Source: Halichoerus grypus (lineage: Eukaryota > Chordata > Mammalia > Carnivora > Phocidae). Taken from it: DNA of 64,000 bases. The notes below the pieces were generated by a model. It saw only the letters and a list, made by a program, of their open reading frames with translations. It did not search any database and was not told where the DNA came from. Numbering within the stretch: the first letter of the stretch is position 1; every line of letters begins with the position of its first letter. Shown piece after piece: positions 1 through 10,170 of this stretch. Made by a program: the position numbers and the translations under genes. The stretch covers positions 71,739,239 through 71,803,238 of the forward strand of contig NC_135712.1 of NCBI RefSeq assembly GCF_964656455.1, read 5' to 3'.

Positions 1-590
1 TATGAAGACTTGATTAGGAGAATAATAGTAACATTTCAGCACTTTAGAGTTTATGAAAGGGCTTTTACAAACATCTCATTTGAGCATCACTGTGCCAGGT
101 GAAGGAGCCCCCAAGGCTGACAGATCAGGAGACTTACTTGAGCTCCCAGACTAAGTCATGGGGCTGGGCTGTATCATGCTTTACGGAGGAGGCGACACCC
201 ACGAGAGTGGGAGCCGGTGAGGGCTGGCCTGTAGCCCACCTCGCAATCTGTATCATCCCCCTGCCCAGTGGCCCCAAATAATTAATTACATCAGTCTGAA
301 CAAAGACTGTGCTCGCTGCAAGGGCAGCGTCCGTCTCCCTCGCCTTCCCAGAACACTGCAGAGTCACCAAGCTTTGGAGCTGGAAGGAAATTCTGAACCT
401 ATGGGTGCAGTGTCCTCCCAGTGAGCGGACAGACCTGGGTGGAGGGGGCGGTGACTTACTTAGTGCCACACAGAGCTGGGGTTAGAATCAGCCCAGGCTC
501 TTCGGTTTGGGCGTCAGTGTTATCAGCAGTCTGTACTCCCTTCTGGGAGAGTGAATTGAGAGCCAGCTCACCCTAACCCCCCTGCAGGGC
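1..590. other. Intron sequence, nothing recognised
   Basis: Mixed-composition sequence with no repeat family or coding similarity that I recognise. Short open frames on both strands have no convincing protein character. Confidence 0.5.
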
Positions 591-786
591 CTATGTTTGG
601 GCCTGTGTTCACCCATCCCAACTGGGCCTCACTGCCCTGTGTCCCCACGGATCTTTCTGGGTGGGCAGGGAAGGCTGAAGCCCTGCTGGTCGTTGGGGGC
701 TGGCTTTCCAGCAGCCTTGTGCCAGAATGGGACCTGGGGTCAGTACTGGAGGGAACGCATGTGGTGTGTCCACTGCTTGGGGGTTT

Positions 787-800
787 GCGCTGGAGGGCGC
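787..800 (+). promoter_or_regulatory. CTCF-like motif 1
   Basis: GCGCTGGAGGGCGC matches the CTCF core pattern CCASYAGRKGGCRS at most positions, including the invariant GG..GGGC block. It lies about 220 bases before a second match in the same orientation. Confidence 0.35.
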
Positions 801-944
801 CCCGGGGCTGGAATCAGTGCGCCAGTCTCCAGGCCAGGAGGTCCGCAGGTGGAGTGGCTTAGGAGTGCAGCCCACACTGGGCCACCAGCCTCTCCAGCCT
901 ATCACCGCCTTGTCCCTGAGACCCAGTGAGGGGAGAGCTGCTCT

Positions 945-1170
945 CCTGCTCCCCGTGTGGGGTCCCCTCCCGGGGCCGAGGAGCCGTGTGCGGCGCTCCG
1001 CGCGGCCACTGGAGGGCGCCGCCGCCCCGCGTTTTCTCAGCTGGAGCCGGGCGCCAGAGCCCGCCCGCGCCGCTCTGCCACCACCGAAGCCTGGGGCGCA
1101 AGGCGAGCTGTTTTTGTTCTTTCTCCACGAGCGTTCCCCGCCCCTCCCCCTCCACCCCCGGGTTTTAGAG
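945..1170. promoter_or_regulatory. CpG-dense patch (small CpG-island-like segment)
   Basis: About 220 bases with roughly 25-30 CpG dinucleotides and very high GC (clusters such as CGGCGCTCCGCGCGG and GCGCCGCCGCCCCGCG). The rest of the window is CpG-poor, as expected for mammalian intron. It also contains a CCGCCCC Sp1-type box near 1138-1145. It could be an intragenic or alternative promoter, an enhancer, or a methylated GC-rich patch. No first exon with a clear donor and start codon was identified. Confidence 0.5.
1006..1019 (+). promoter_or_regulatory. CTCF-like motif 2
   Basis: CCACTGGAGGGCGC differs from the CTCF core consensus (CCASYAGRKGGCRS) at one position only, A to G at position 6. 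It sits inside the CpG-dense patch, so binding would probably depend on methylation. Confidence 0.45.
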
Positions 1171-1779
1171 AGGAAGATTGAAATGAAAGGGAGTCTGCGT
1201 GGCGATTGTGGGCGGTCATTTCCTTCCTGTGCCGGGTGTAAACCGGCTTTGATGAGGCCCTTTGAAAAGGTGGATGAAACAGAAGCTGGACGGTTGCATC
1301 CGGATGGAGAAGACATCAGTGCTTCCTGGCCGCACAGTCCGAGGGACCCGTGGATGGGGGAGAGGGGGTGTCTGCTCATCCCGTATCCCGAGCCTCTGGC
1401 GTGCCCTTGTTCCTGCCAAGGGACCCCCAGTCGGGCCTTGCCCACAGCCCCCCAGCTTCCCAGGGTGCATCCACCGGGAAGCCGCATCACACCCAGCACA
1501 TGCGGGCCCTCCGGGAGAAGGGAGGCGGCCTGCCGCTTAAAAAGGGGGGAAATGTGGCTAGAGCTGCGTGAAGGCAGAGCGGCCCATGTCCCCCGCCAGG
1601 AGCTCCTGTAGGGACAGAGTCGTAGGTCTCCTGGCGCGAGGTGGAAAGTCGGGGGAGTGGCCCGTGTCTCCGAGAGGCAGGCTTGGTGGGTAGGGGTGCA
1701 GTGCCCCCCTCCTGGCCGGCCCGTCACTGTGGCTGTGTTGCTGGACTGCGTGGAGCAGGGCTTTTTAACTGTTGGCAAC

Positions 1780-2267
1780 GCTGTGCCCCCACCCCTGTTG
1801 TAGGTGCCTGTTCTGAGCAGCGGAGCCAGGCCGTCAAGGGCACAGAGCCTGCTGTTAACTTAATGTGCTTTAAATTAAAGCCATTTGTTTTATTAATCGG
1901 GGTGATTCCTTAAGCAGCTCCAAGGAAGTGATCCTCCCACTGGTAGGAAGTGTCCTGGAGGCTGGTCTCTGTTGCCCTGCTCTGGGAGGGCCGGCCGGGA
2001 CACACTGTCCCCTCTGGCCCCTCCCTGTCCTCCCTGGAGCTCACCACCGCTTCTGCCGCCAGTGGCCTCTGTGCCGGCCCGCAGGGCGGGAGCACTGGGC
2101 TTGGAGCCCGAGCCCCTGGTGCAGATGCCGTCTGGGGCATTTGGGAGCGGCGCGACCCTGGAGATAATCCCCTGGCCTCCTTCCCCTCACCCGTGACCTC
2201 ACAGGTGGCTAGGAGATAAAATGAGGCAGCTTGGGGCCTGACCTGTGGCAGGTGACTGGCTAATAAA
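1780..2267. other. GC-rich intron, nothing recognised
   Basis: GC-rich unique sequence between the CpG-dense segment and the first Can-SINE. No repeat, RNA gene or coding exon is recognised. Confidence 0.45.
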
Positions 2268-2280
2268 TGGAGGCTTCTCC

Positions 2281-2488
2281 TTTTTTTTTTTTTTTTTTAA
2301 AGATTTTTATTTATTTATTTGAGACAGAGAGAATGAGAGAGAGAGAGCACATGAGAGGGGGGAGGGTCAGAGGGAGAAGCAGGCTCCCTGCTGAGCAGGG
2401 AGCCCGATGCGGGACTCGATCCAGGGACTCCAGGATCATGACCTGAGCCGAAGGCAGTCGCCTAACCAACTGAGCCACCCAGGCGCCC
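2281..2488 (-). mobile_element. Can-SINE (tRNA-Lys-derived SINEC), minus orientation
   Basis: On + it reads from a poly-T run through AAAGATTTTTATTTATTT, a GA-rich tract and a G-rich body to the inverted head TGAGCCACCCAGGCGCCC. It is flanked by a perfect 14-base target-site duplication, TGGAGGCTTCTCCT, at 2268-2281 and 2489-2502. The intact duplication indicates a fairly recent insertion. Confidence 0.95.
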
Positions 2489-2636
2489 TGGAGGCTTCTC
2501 CTAATGGTACCTGAGTACGTGTGTTGGGAGGAGGGACTCTTTCCTCATCATTTGAGATAGCACAGTGCTTACTGATTCAATTGGCTGGCAGTGCAGCTAG
2601 CTTGCAAAACTGCGCTCTGCCCAGGTTTATTTCATG

Positions 2637-2972
2637 ATGCCTTCGTCTGTTGGGGCTGCTGTCACAAACTGCCACAGACGGGGTGGCTTGTGAACAATAG
2701 ATACTGATTTCCCACAGCTGTGGAGGCTGGAAGTCCAAGACCAGGGTGCCAACAAAGGCCCTTTTCTGGGTTGTGGACTGCCAACTTCCTGCTGTGCCCT
2801 CACCTGACGTCTCTTTTATAAGAGCACTAATCCCATTCATGAGGGCTCCATCCTCGTGACCTATTCACCTCCCGTAGGCCTCACTCTAAATACCCTCACA
2901 CTGGGCATTAGGATTTCAGCATCTGAATTTGGGGGGTGTTGGGGATGGAGATAAACATTTAGACTGTAGCCC
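2637..2972 (-). mobile_element. MLT1-like (ERVL-MaLR) LTR relic
   Basis: The sequence follows the reverse complement of MLT1-type LTRs: a GGCTGCTGTCACAAA start, GTGGAGGCTGGAAGTCCAAG, the CTTTTATAAGAGCACTAATCCC block and a CATCTGAATTTGGGGGG end. It is a degraded solo LTR. The subfamily was not determined. Confidence 0.65.
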
Positions 2973-2989
2973 AGGGTGTCCTCATGTTC

Positions 2990-3250
2990 TTTTGAGTCTT
3001 CCTCGGTTCCCCAAACTACAATGTTCTCTCCTCTGACCCTCCCCTCCAACTCCCTAACCCCTCTTAACAATGCACTGTGTACCCCCTCTGAAAGCTCTGG
3101 GTACTGGCCTCATTTGGTATTCAATTGTGCCCACGCTTTCTCTTTTCTGCTAGCAGGATGAGGCCCCAGTCTTCATCTCTACCTTCCCCAGTGTGCTGAG
3201 CACATATCTGGTTTTGGGCAGAGGCTCAGCAAATGCCACTTGATTTGGCC
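2990..3250 (+). mobile_element. L2 LINE 3'-end relic
   Basis: A CT-rich stretch is followed by a diverged form of the L2 tail pattern (CCCCAGTG, GAGCACA, GCTCAGCAAATGCCACTTGA). Identification is by pattern only and the edges are approximate. Confidence 0.45.
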
Positions 3251-3385
3251 TTTGTTTTGGAGTGGGTGCTGTTGTTTCCCATTAGGGTGGTGAAGCTGGA
3301 GTCTGTGCTTTATAGTCTTCATGTAGGCAACATGGATGATCCTGCTGTGTCTTTGGGGAATGGAGTCTTCTCTCTGAAGGCTCCT

Positions 3386-3423
3386 TTCTAGAAGTTCCAA
3401 TTCTAGAAATTTCTAGAAGATTC
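3386..3423. promoter_or_regulatory. Heat-shock element array (HSF-type sites)
   Basis: Five perfectly spaced alternating units, TTC(3401) GAA(3406) TTC(3411) GAA(3416) TTC(3421), sit on a strict 5-base register. This is the canonical nTTCnnGAAnnTTCn heat-shock element. The same register extends left with TTC(3386) and GAA(3391), separated from the block by an imperfect TCC(3396). No promoter is visible beside it, so function is inference from the motif. Confidence 0.5.
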
Positions 3424-4299
3424 CAGTTCAAACTTGCTAATTTTCCGGTTTGTTTATCTCTTCTTAATGGTGTTTGATTTGTTTTCTCGGTATGATTGCA
3501 CACAGTAATTGTTCATAAAGTTTTTGAGAATTCTGTGAAGTATAAACTGTAAATGATTTTTAAAAGCCAGGCTACTGGGGAGACCCACATATCCCCAGAG
3601 CTTGCTCATATCCCTTGTTCCCACCCATCCCTCTTCGCAGGGTCTTGGGCCTCACCCCTTATGGCTCATACACCGCTGCGTGCTGTGAGGGCCTTGCTGT
3701 TGCCAGATCATCACGGCCGTCCTGGATGCAGGTTCTGTGAAACCTGCCCCGCATGGTCAGGTTCCTTGAATCCTGGTCAGTGTGGGAGTCTGAGGGGCTT
3801 CATAGGCTTTGGCAGATGGACGAGTGGATTAGTCATTGTTTGAAAACCCTGTACAAGATGAGACGTAGTGCAAGCTTTGCTCAGGGTATCCCAGGCCACC
3901 TGCTGTTGGGGGGGTGGGGGCAGGAAGACCCAGGGCAGGGGATTCCAGGTGTGCCTGAGCCCGGCTTTGTGAGGATGGCGGGTCTGTCTGTGGCACTCAG
4001 GGAGCTTTGGGGAGGTGCATGCATTGTAAATCGGTAGGAGTGACCTTCCCAATCTTACAGAGGGGGGAACTGAGGCAGCTGGGGCAACAGACCGGCCTTG
4101 TCTCCTGTACGTGGCAGGAGAGTCGTGGCCAGAAGGAGAGGGCACCATCTGGCTGAGTGAGTGCATGGCTCTCTGGCTGGTTGGCAGCAGTCAGACGTAG
4201 CCTGGGCAGTCAGGACTCCAGAAGAGTCGGAGGGAGCCTCGGAGCCCGCGCTGGCCGGGCGGTGTCAGCACTCTGCCTTACTGCGCTGCCTGGACTTCG

Positions 4300-4620
4300 G
4301 GCGCGCCCCCAGCCATTCATGCCCCCGGGACTTTGCTCCGTCACTTCCTCTCCTGGAACACCCGTTCCTCCCTTCTTTATCGGCGTCACTTTTTACTCTT
4401 CAAGATCAGGTTCTGGAGGATGCCATCCCTGACCGTCCCCTGCCCATCTCCGGGTTAGCCCTTCTCCTCTGAGCTCCCGCTGTGCTGCCGTTGGCCCCTC
4501 TGCCAGCTCCTGGAGGGCTGCGCTGCGTTGTCCTTCACTCTGTGTCTCCAGGACGTAGTGTAGCCCAGCGCCCTGGGTAGAGTAAGACTCGGCACAAGTT
4601 TGTTGAACCGGAGGAGGTGT
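4300..4620 (+). mobile_element. L2 LINE 3'-end relic
   Basis: Follows the L2 3' pattern: CTTTGCTCCGTCACTTCCTC, GGAACACCCGTTCCTCCCT, GATGCCATCCCTGACCGTCC, then GTGTCTCCAGGACGTAGTG and CACAAGTTTGTTGAA. Diverged, with approximate edges. Confidence 0.55.
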
Positions 4621-4720
4621 TTTGAGTGCACGCGGGCCGTGCACTATACATGCCCGCCGTGAGGCTGTCTCCCGGGGCCTTGGGGAAGTGAGCGGGCTGC
4701 CGGGCCTCCGTGTTCCTCTC

Positions 4721-4741
4721 CGACATGCCGGGAGCATGCTC
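4721..4741. promoter_or_regulatory. Possible p53 response element
   Basis: Two CATG-centred decamers, CGACATGCCG and GAGCATGCTC, are separated by one base. The second is a perfect RRRCATGYYY half-site. The first fits 8 of 10 positions. Motif evidence only. Confidence 0.3.
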
Positions 4742-5318
4742 TGACGCATGTAGGATGTGACTGGCCGACATGTGGAGTCCTTGGCCCCCGATGGAGGCCT
4801 CTCGATTTAAAGAAGACTTTCTTGTGCCTTTTAATGTAGGTTCTCCAGACAGGAGTCATCCTACCTGAGGCCAGCTGGGAAGATTCAGGTGTGTTTTGGA
4901 GAATCCTTTTGGGTTTCAGAGCTCTCCCCCTTGTATTACTAAGAAAAGCTACTGATGTTGATCTAGGGGAGGTGGAAGGGGCTTGGCCTGTGTTTCAGAT
5001 AGGGCTGCTGTGGCCACTTGATCTGCCCAGAGCCCCCAGCTGGTAGGCAGTGCCTAGGGCTGGCACTCACTTTGAGCTGAGGTATGGTGGGCAGAGTCCT
5101 GCCCAGGCATCATGTTCCTGGGTTCTGGGGCTCTCTCTGATCCTGGCTTCCACTGACAAGGCCTTTCAGTGTCTTGAGCCTCAGTTTCTCACCTGTAAGA
5201 TGGGTAGGGACATTTCAGCCCTGAATAAATATTCCACGACTCTCTTACTGGGTGCTAGGAAAGTGTAGAGGACAAGTCCTTTCTAGACCTTTACTGAATG
5301 GCAGGAAAAGAGATTGGC

Positions 5319-5336
5319 GGGGGGGTGGGGGGGGGG
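5319..5336 (+). repeat. G-run pair (G7-T-G10)
   Basis: Seven Gs, one T and ten Gs form a run able to fold into a G-quadruplex. Such a homopolymer is likely to vary in length between individuals. Confidence 0.7.
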
Positions 5337-5544
5337 TCTTGAAGCCATGGTTCACCTCTTTCTGGGGTTGTTCCTGGAATGGCTCTGGCCAGGTCCTCCT
5401 TGCTGACTTGCCCCTGCCTCTCTGGGAGATATTGATTCAACTGCGACCTCTGCCCCTGGCTTGGAGTGTGGAGTCACGCAAGCTCTCTCAGACGTTTACC
5501 ATTGACCTTGTCATTGGTGATAGTAGCCGTTGCCACCATGTAAG

Positions 5545-5725
5545 TGACAGGCACCATGCTACATTCTATCCTCGCTCTCTGATTTAATCCTCAGAGTGAT
5601 CAGCCCTGTGAGGCAGGGCGTAATCTCTCCCGGAAAGAGGTTTCACAGATGAGGATCCTGAACCCAGAACAGGGTTAGTAGCTTGCTCAGAGTCATCTGG
5701 CCACAAAGTGGCTGAGCAGTCTTTC
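5545..5725 (-). mobile_element. MIR relic
   Basis: Reverse-complement MIR pattern: TTTAATCCTCAGAGTGAT, CCTGTGAGGCAGG, CACAGATGAGGATCCTGAAC, GCTTGCTCAGAGTCATCTGG and CAAAGTGGCTGAGCAG. Ancient and diverged. Confidence 0.6.
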
Positions 5726-7850
5726 TGACTCCTAAGCACTCTGCCCTCATGCCTGTGATGTCTGGGTCATTGTAGTCTCTCCACATGGGGAGGGCTCTGT
5801 GAGCGCTGGGATCCCAGAGAGCATGGTGGCCCCCGTGCTTGCTGGGCACTGGGGCCTTACACGCATATCCTCTTTCCCTTGTCAGCAGGTCAAGGACCTG
5901 CTAGGTGGCTTGCGAAGAGCAGGGGAACCTCAGAGCCTGCATGGGGCAGGTCTCACTCCTCCAGGTTCTGCTCTGTAGAACCAGCTGGGAGCCTCTGTTA
6001 GTGTGTGGGTCTCTGAGGACCGTGCTGTTCGGAACTCCGCCTTCCTGGTTTGGCAGCAAGTCAGAGGACGTCAGCCCCGGAGAGAACTGGTGGTCTGGAC
6101 CTGCTCATCCGATGTCACAGGTCAGATCCTGCTACAGGTAGCCACGCTCAGGTTGGCTGTATGGATGCTCAGGTTTGTCTTATAAAAGGGCAAGTTTGGC
6201 ACAGAGATCCCCTGGGGCCCCCACACTTTATTATATCCTGTGTACATGCCAGGTAAAAGCGAGATGGTGACTGAGCCCAGTGGGGTTAGGCTCTATGGTC
6301 CCCCTTTTCCTCCCAGTGGTAAAGGAACAAGCTTTCAGCTCAGGAGAATGGCTCCTGAGAAGGAGGCAGTGACTTGGAAATACCCTGTAGGGAAGTGGGC
6401 CTGTGCCCTCTGGTCATTATTTTGGCTGCTGACTACCTGCTCTAAGGTAAATTTAACCTGTGGTCGGAGTAGTAGAGTTTAACCCAGATAAGTTCAGAGT
6501 AACCTTTGGTCCTGGGTCCCTGGGGACAGGGCACTGGCGAACTGGCAAGCCTCGGTCAGCCGCTGCTGACGTCTGAGTCGTAGCCAGAATCTCGGGTGCC
6601 TGATTGCCCACTCGGGGTCCGGCCGATGGCTGGGGCAGGTGGCTGCCCTCTGGGAGCACAACCACACAGTGCCCAGCCTCAGGGTCCTCAGGGTCCACTG
6701 GTCACCCCGCAGTCTCCCATGGAGTCTGCATGGTGTGAGCTGATGGCAGGCACCACTGGGACTTGGCTGAGAGCATCATTTCTAAGTGTTCCAGTTTAAA
6801 CTCAACTTAGCTAGTGACTCCCTTTCTCAGTGCAGAGCAAACAGCTAAAGAGTTAATTGATGTTAGTGAGCAGTATTTGCAGAGAACGTAAGATTCCACT
6901 TACTTGTCTGTTCTTCAGACTCACGGAGCAGCTTTTGCTTTGATCAGAAACGTGCGCAACGGAAGTTATGTACTAATCCGGCTTGCTCAGAGGGCTGCTA
7001 GACTGTGAGAACAAACGCAAAATGAGAGCATTTCTCTTTACTTAAAGCAAAAGCTCTGTCTCAAGCAGCTAGCTCTGGGAGATGAAATAGGACCCTGCAC
7101 TTAACCTCTTGGTTTCTGGAGCTGCTGACCCCGAGCCCTTTTCTGTGACATGTGCAGCATCTGGAATGGATTTCTGGACATCTTTGAGGGGTTTGTTCTA
7201 GCCTGGAAATATGGAAGGGGATTCTCACTGCCCCATGAAAGCATCCCATTCCAAGGAATCTGCCTAGTCCCTGGGCGGTGGGGGGAGCAGGCAATGGAGC
7301 CCCGGAGAGCCCACCCACACCTGCTTCTGGGAGAGTGTAAAACTGTGTGTCCAATCCTAAGGAGCCATCGGTACTCTTGCATGTTGCCTTTGAGTCTTGC
7401 CCACCGCAGGCATACTTTGGGTGCAGCCAGGGCATTTTGTTGTGTGCTTCCTGTGAGACCCATATGTGGGGTTGCAGCTTGAGGACGTTTCCCCATCTTT
7501 CCGTCTTGTCTCGTGCTTATTGTTTGTACGGTTGTATTGTCAGTTATTGTCATTTTTCTTTTGTAAACTGTCCTGGGAGTTTCTGATTTTTCACACTCTA
7601 AATAAGCCACAGAGAACATCTGTGTGTGTGTGTTTTCCTTCTTTTGAATCGTTCCCTGAGCTCTTTCTTGACTCTTCATAAGGAACATGTCACAGTTGGA
7701 AGTGGTCCTATGCCCATAAATTATATCTGAAAATCAGGACCCAGCAGTAACACTCCTCAGTGCCCACTCTCTTGGCTTTCTATTACACAGAGTTTTATAG
7801 CTAATTTATATCGTACAACCCAACTTTGTCTCTTCTTAGTATTCTATTTT
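5726..7850. other. Intron sequence, nothing firm recognised
   Basis: About 2.1 kb of mostly unique sequence. A short TG run at about 7619-7631 is the only simple repeat. No coding exon or structured RNA is recognised. Confidence 0.4.
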
Positions 7851-7869
7851 ATTTTTTTAGTATTTTATT

Positions 7870-8049
7870 TATTTTTTAAGGGATTTATTTATTTCAGAGA
7901 GAGTGAGAGAGAGCACAAGCAGGGGAGGCAGAGGGAGAAGCAGACTCCCCGCTGAGCAGAGAGTCCGATGCAGGTTTGATCCCAGGACCCCGGAATCGTG
8001 ACCTAGGCTGAAGGCAGAAGCTTAACCAACTGAGCCACCCAGGTGCCCC
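7870..8049 (-). mobile_element. Can-SINE, minus orientation
   Basis: GGGATTTATTTATTTCAG, a GA-rich tract, CTCCCCGCTGAGCAGAGAG and the inverted head TGAGCCACCCAGGTGCCC are all present. A diverged AGTATTTTATTT-type direct repeat flanks it. The left edge is uncertain because the flank is also T-rich. Confidence 0.85.
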
Positions 8050-8400
8050 AGTATTTTATTTTTTATATGTTAAAAATTTAAGTTAGGACACACCAAAATA
8101 TAGAAAAATCCAGAGAAAATGTAATAGATTATGCTATTATTATATAGGTTAGATAGGTGCTAACATTTTGCTGTACTTGCTTCAGATTCTTTTTTTAAAG
8201 AAACAAGATATTATAGATCTAGCTTCAAGCCCACTCCTACTTCTTCCCCATCCTACCCCTCCCGTGGTGTTCATTAGCACACACAAGAAGGGGGTTAGCT
8301 TTGTGGAATTTGTGTTTTTGTACTTTTATCACATATATATGTGCCCACAAAAATGTATATGTGTATTTTTTATTGCTTTCTATATTTTAATCAGTTATAG

Positions 8401-8595
8401 TAAAGATTTTATTTATTTCAGAGAGAGAGACAGAGCATATGTGCATGAGCAGGGGGAGGGGCAGAGGGAGAGGGAGAGAGAGAATCTCAAGCAGACTCTG
8501 TACTGAGCATGGGGCCTGACGTGGGGCTTAATCCCACGACCCTGAGCTGAAACCAAGAGTCAGACACTTAACTCACTGAGCCACCCATGTGCCCT
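8401..8595 (-). mobile_element. Can-SINE, minus orientation, GAGAATCTCAAG subtype
   Basis: Contains AAAGATTTTATTTATTTCAG, GAGAGAATCTCAAGCAGACT, AACCAAGAGTCAGACACTTA and the inverted head TGAGCCACCCATGTGCCC. The middle marks a subtype different from the copies with AAGCAGGCTCCC. Confidence 0.85.
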
Positions 8596-8639
8596 TTAAA
8601 CAGTCATAAAAATACTCTCATTAAATATATATTCTTTTG

Positions 8640-8836
8640 GTGGCGCCTGGGTGGCTCAGTCGTTAAGCGCCTGCCTTCGGCTCAGGTCATGATCCCAGGG
8701 TCCTGGGATCGAGCCCCACATCGGGCTCCCTGCTCAGCGGGAAGCCTGCTTCTCCCTCTCCCACTCCCCCTGCTTGTGTTCTCTCGCTGTGTATCTCGCT
8801 CTGTCAAATAAATAAAATCTTTAAAAAAAAAAAAAA
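8640..8836 (+). mobile_element. Can-SINE, plus orientation
   Basis: Complete head-to-tail copy from GGCGCCTGGGTGGCTCAG through TCATGATCCCAGGG and the CT-rich middle to AAATAAATAAAATCTT and poly-A. The direct repeat ATATATATTCTTTTG (8625-8639 and about 8844-8858) is its target-site duplication. Confidence 0.93.
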
Positions 8837-9494
8837 TATATATATATATATTCTTTTGATACTTCTTTTTTTCATTCAGCCTATGGTTTTGGGATGTATC
8901 CAAGATGATATATGTGGGTCTTACTTGCTCATTTTAACTACTGTGTAGGATTTCATTATGCGTACACCTGTTTATCCATTTTCCCAATAGAGGTGGCTGG
9001 GTTGTTCCCTTTTTGTCACCCAAACATTGCTGCAGTGAGCATCAGGTATGTGTCTGGGTACACATATGTGGTTGGGTTCCTCCAGAGCGCACACCTGGAT
9101 AGGCATTTCCTGGCCCAGGAGTCTGTGCGTCTTTCTGAGGCATCGTAAGCTCTTGTCCAGTGCGGTGCTCCTGCCGCCCACTCTCTGTCCTCCCAAGCAC
9201 TTGGTGTGCAGGCTCCCTTTTCTTGGGGCGGGTCCTTTTGCCTTTGCATCAGGAGGTGGAAACCTGAGGGCCACTTGGGGAATAGGATAGGAGGGAAACT
9301 TTCAGGGCAAACTTGAGTGTTCCTTTGTGCCACCCCAAGCTTTCTGGTCACGTGGAGACTTGGACCAGTCTTCCCCAGCGTTTCAGAGTATCTGTAACTG
9401 AGAGCAGAGAGGAGGGTGCCTCCAGCTAGAGGTGGACTGGCCTTTCCCTGAGTCTCACCTCCATTGCCGCAGAGCTGTCTGAGAAGGCACAAGG

Positions 9495-9615
9495 CCTGGC
9501 TTCGGGGCAGTGATTTGCCGTGTAACCTGGGGAGAGCCCCTTCCCCCTCACTGGGCCTCAGTTTCCCCCATCTGAAATGAGAGGGTTGGATCAGTGACCT
9601 GTGTGAGCTCTTAGC
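9495..9615 (+). mobile_element. MIR fragment
   Basis: MIR 3' half: CCGTGTAACCTGGGGAGAGC, CACTGGGCCTCAGTTTCCCC, then TCTGAAATGAGAGGGTTGGA. Confidence 0.5.
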
Positions 9616-10009
9616 TCCACATGTATCGCCTATCCACTTGTACAATTAGCAAAATCCATGTTCCTAGCCATGGGCTGCTAGGTCTGAGCCTTGGGCAGCT
9701 CTTGGGTCTGAGTGGGGATTGGGGGGCTGCCTTGCAGGGTGACAGTGGCCTGGTGCTCCCTGATGACCAGTTTCTTCCCTGTGCTATGAATCCATCTCCT
9801 CAGTGAAGTGGTCTGTGTTTTCACAGTTTGAGGGAAGATCCTCAGATCCCAGGGGCCAAAGCAGAGTAATGCCGACAGAGGGGAAGCCAAAGGCTGCGGC
9901 TAGTCCTTGGGGGACACTTAGGAAAGCCAGAACAAAGGAGCACTGCTTTCTTTGCAATGAGCATGTTTAAGGTCCATGTAGATTGAGCCATACTTACCTG
10001 TGTGTCTAA

Positions 10010-10170
10010 TAGGTTTCAGCAGTACCCCAGGACATTGATACGTGCTGGGTGTATCAATGAACAAAAGGGGCAGAACAGGTGAAGTATCCTGCCTTTTTGG
10101 AGCTTATGTTCTGGCAGGAAGAGGATTAAATGAGCTAATAACATTTGTTTGTTTTGCTGCCTGGGACACT
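10010..10170 (+). mobile_element. L2-like relic
   Basis: Resembles the L2 segment with a duration-type repeat: TGATACGTGCTGGGTG, CAATGAACAAAAGGGGCAGA and TTTTTGGAGCTTATGTTCTG. Confidence 0.4.

Larger units (their letters stand above)
609..1778. other. Overlapping long open frames in GC-rich intron, not called as genes
   Basis: A 389-codon frame on the minus strand (1778-609) and a 294-codon frame on the plus strand (727-1611) overlap here. Both are rich in Arg, Gly, Pro, Ser and Ala, have no recognisable domain, and coincide with the CpG-dense patch where stop codons are rare. They are best explained by composition. Confidence 0.3.
8050..9130 (-). mobile_element. Old L1 3'-region relic, split by Can-SINEs
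   Basis: T-rich segments at about 8050-8400 and 8860-9130 resemble the antisense of old L1 3' ends (ATGTATCCAAGATGATA, TGTGTAGGATTTCATTATG, ATTGCTGCAGTGAGCAT). Two Can-SINEs interrupt it. Strongly diverged. Confidence 0.45.

Noticed and set aside
609..1778. 389-codon minus-strand open frame and overlapping 294-codon plus frame
   Set aside because: Both lie in the CpG/GC-rich patch where stops are rare, are Arg/Pro/Gly/Ser-rich without any domain, and overlap on opposite strands. Composition explains them.
7101..7688. 195-codon minus-strand open frame
   Set aside because: No domain or family resemblance, no splice-site or promoter context.
8640..8836. tRNA-like A and B boxes in Can-SINE heads (also in the other copies)
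   Set aside because: They derive from tRNA-Lys by descent of the SINE. The cloverleaf is not intact, so they are not tRNA genes.
9016..9645. 209-codon minus-strand open frame
   Set aside because: No recognisable domain, and it overlaps an old L1 relic and a MIR fragment.
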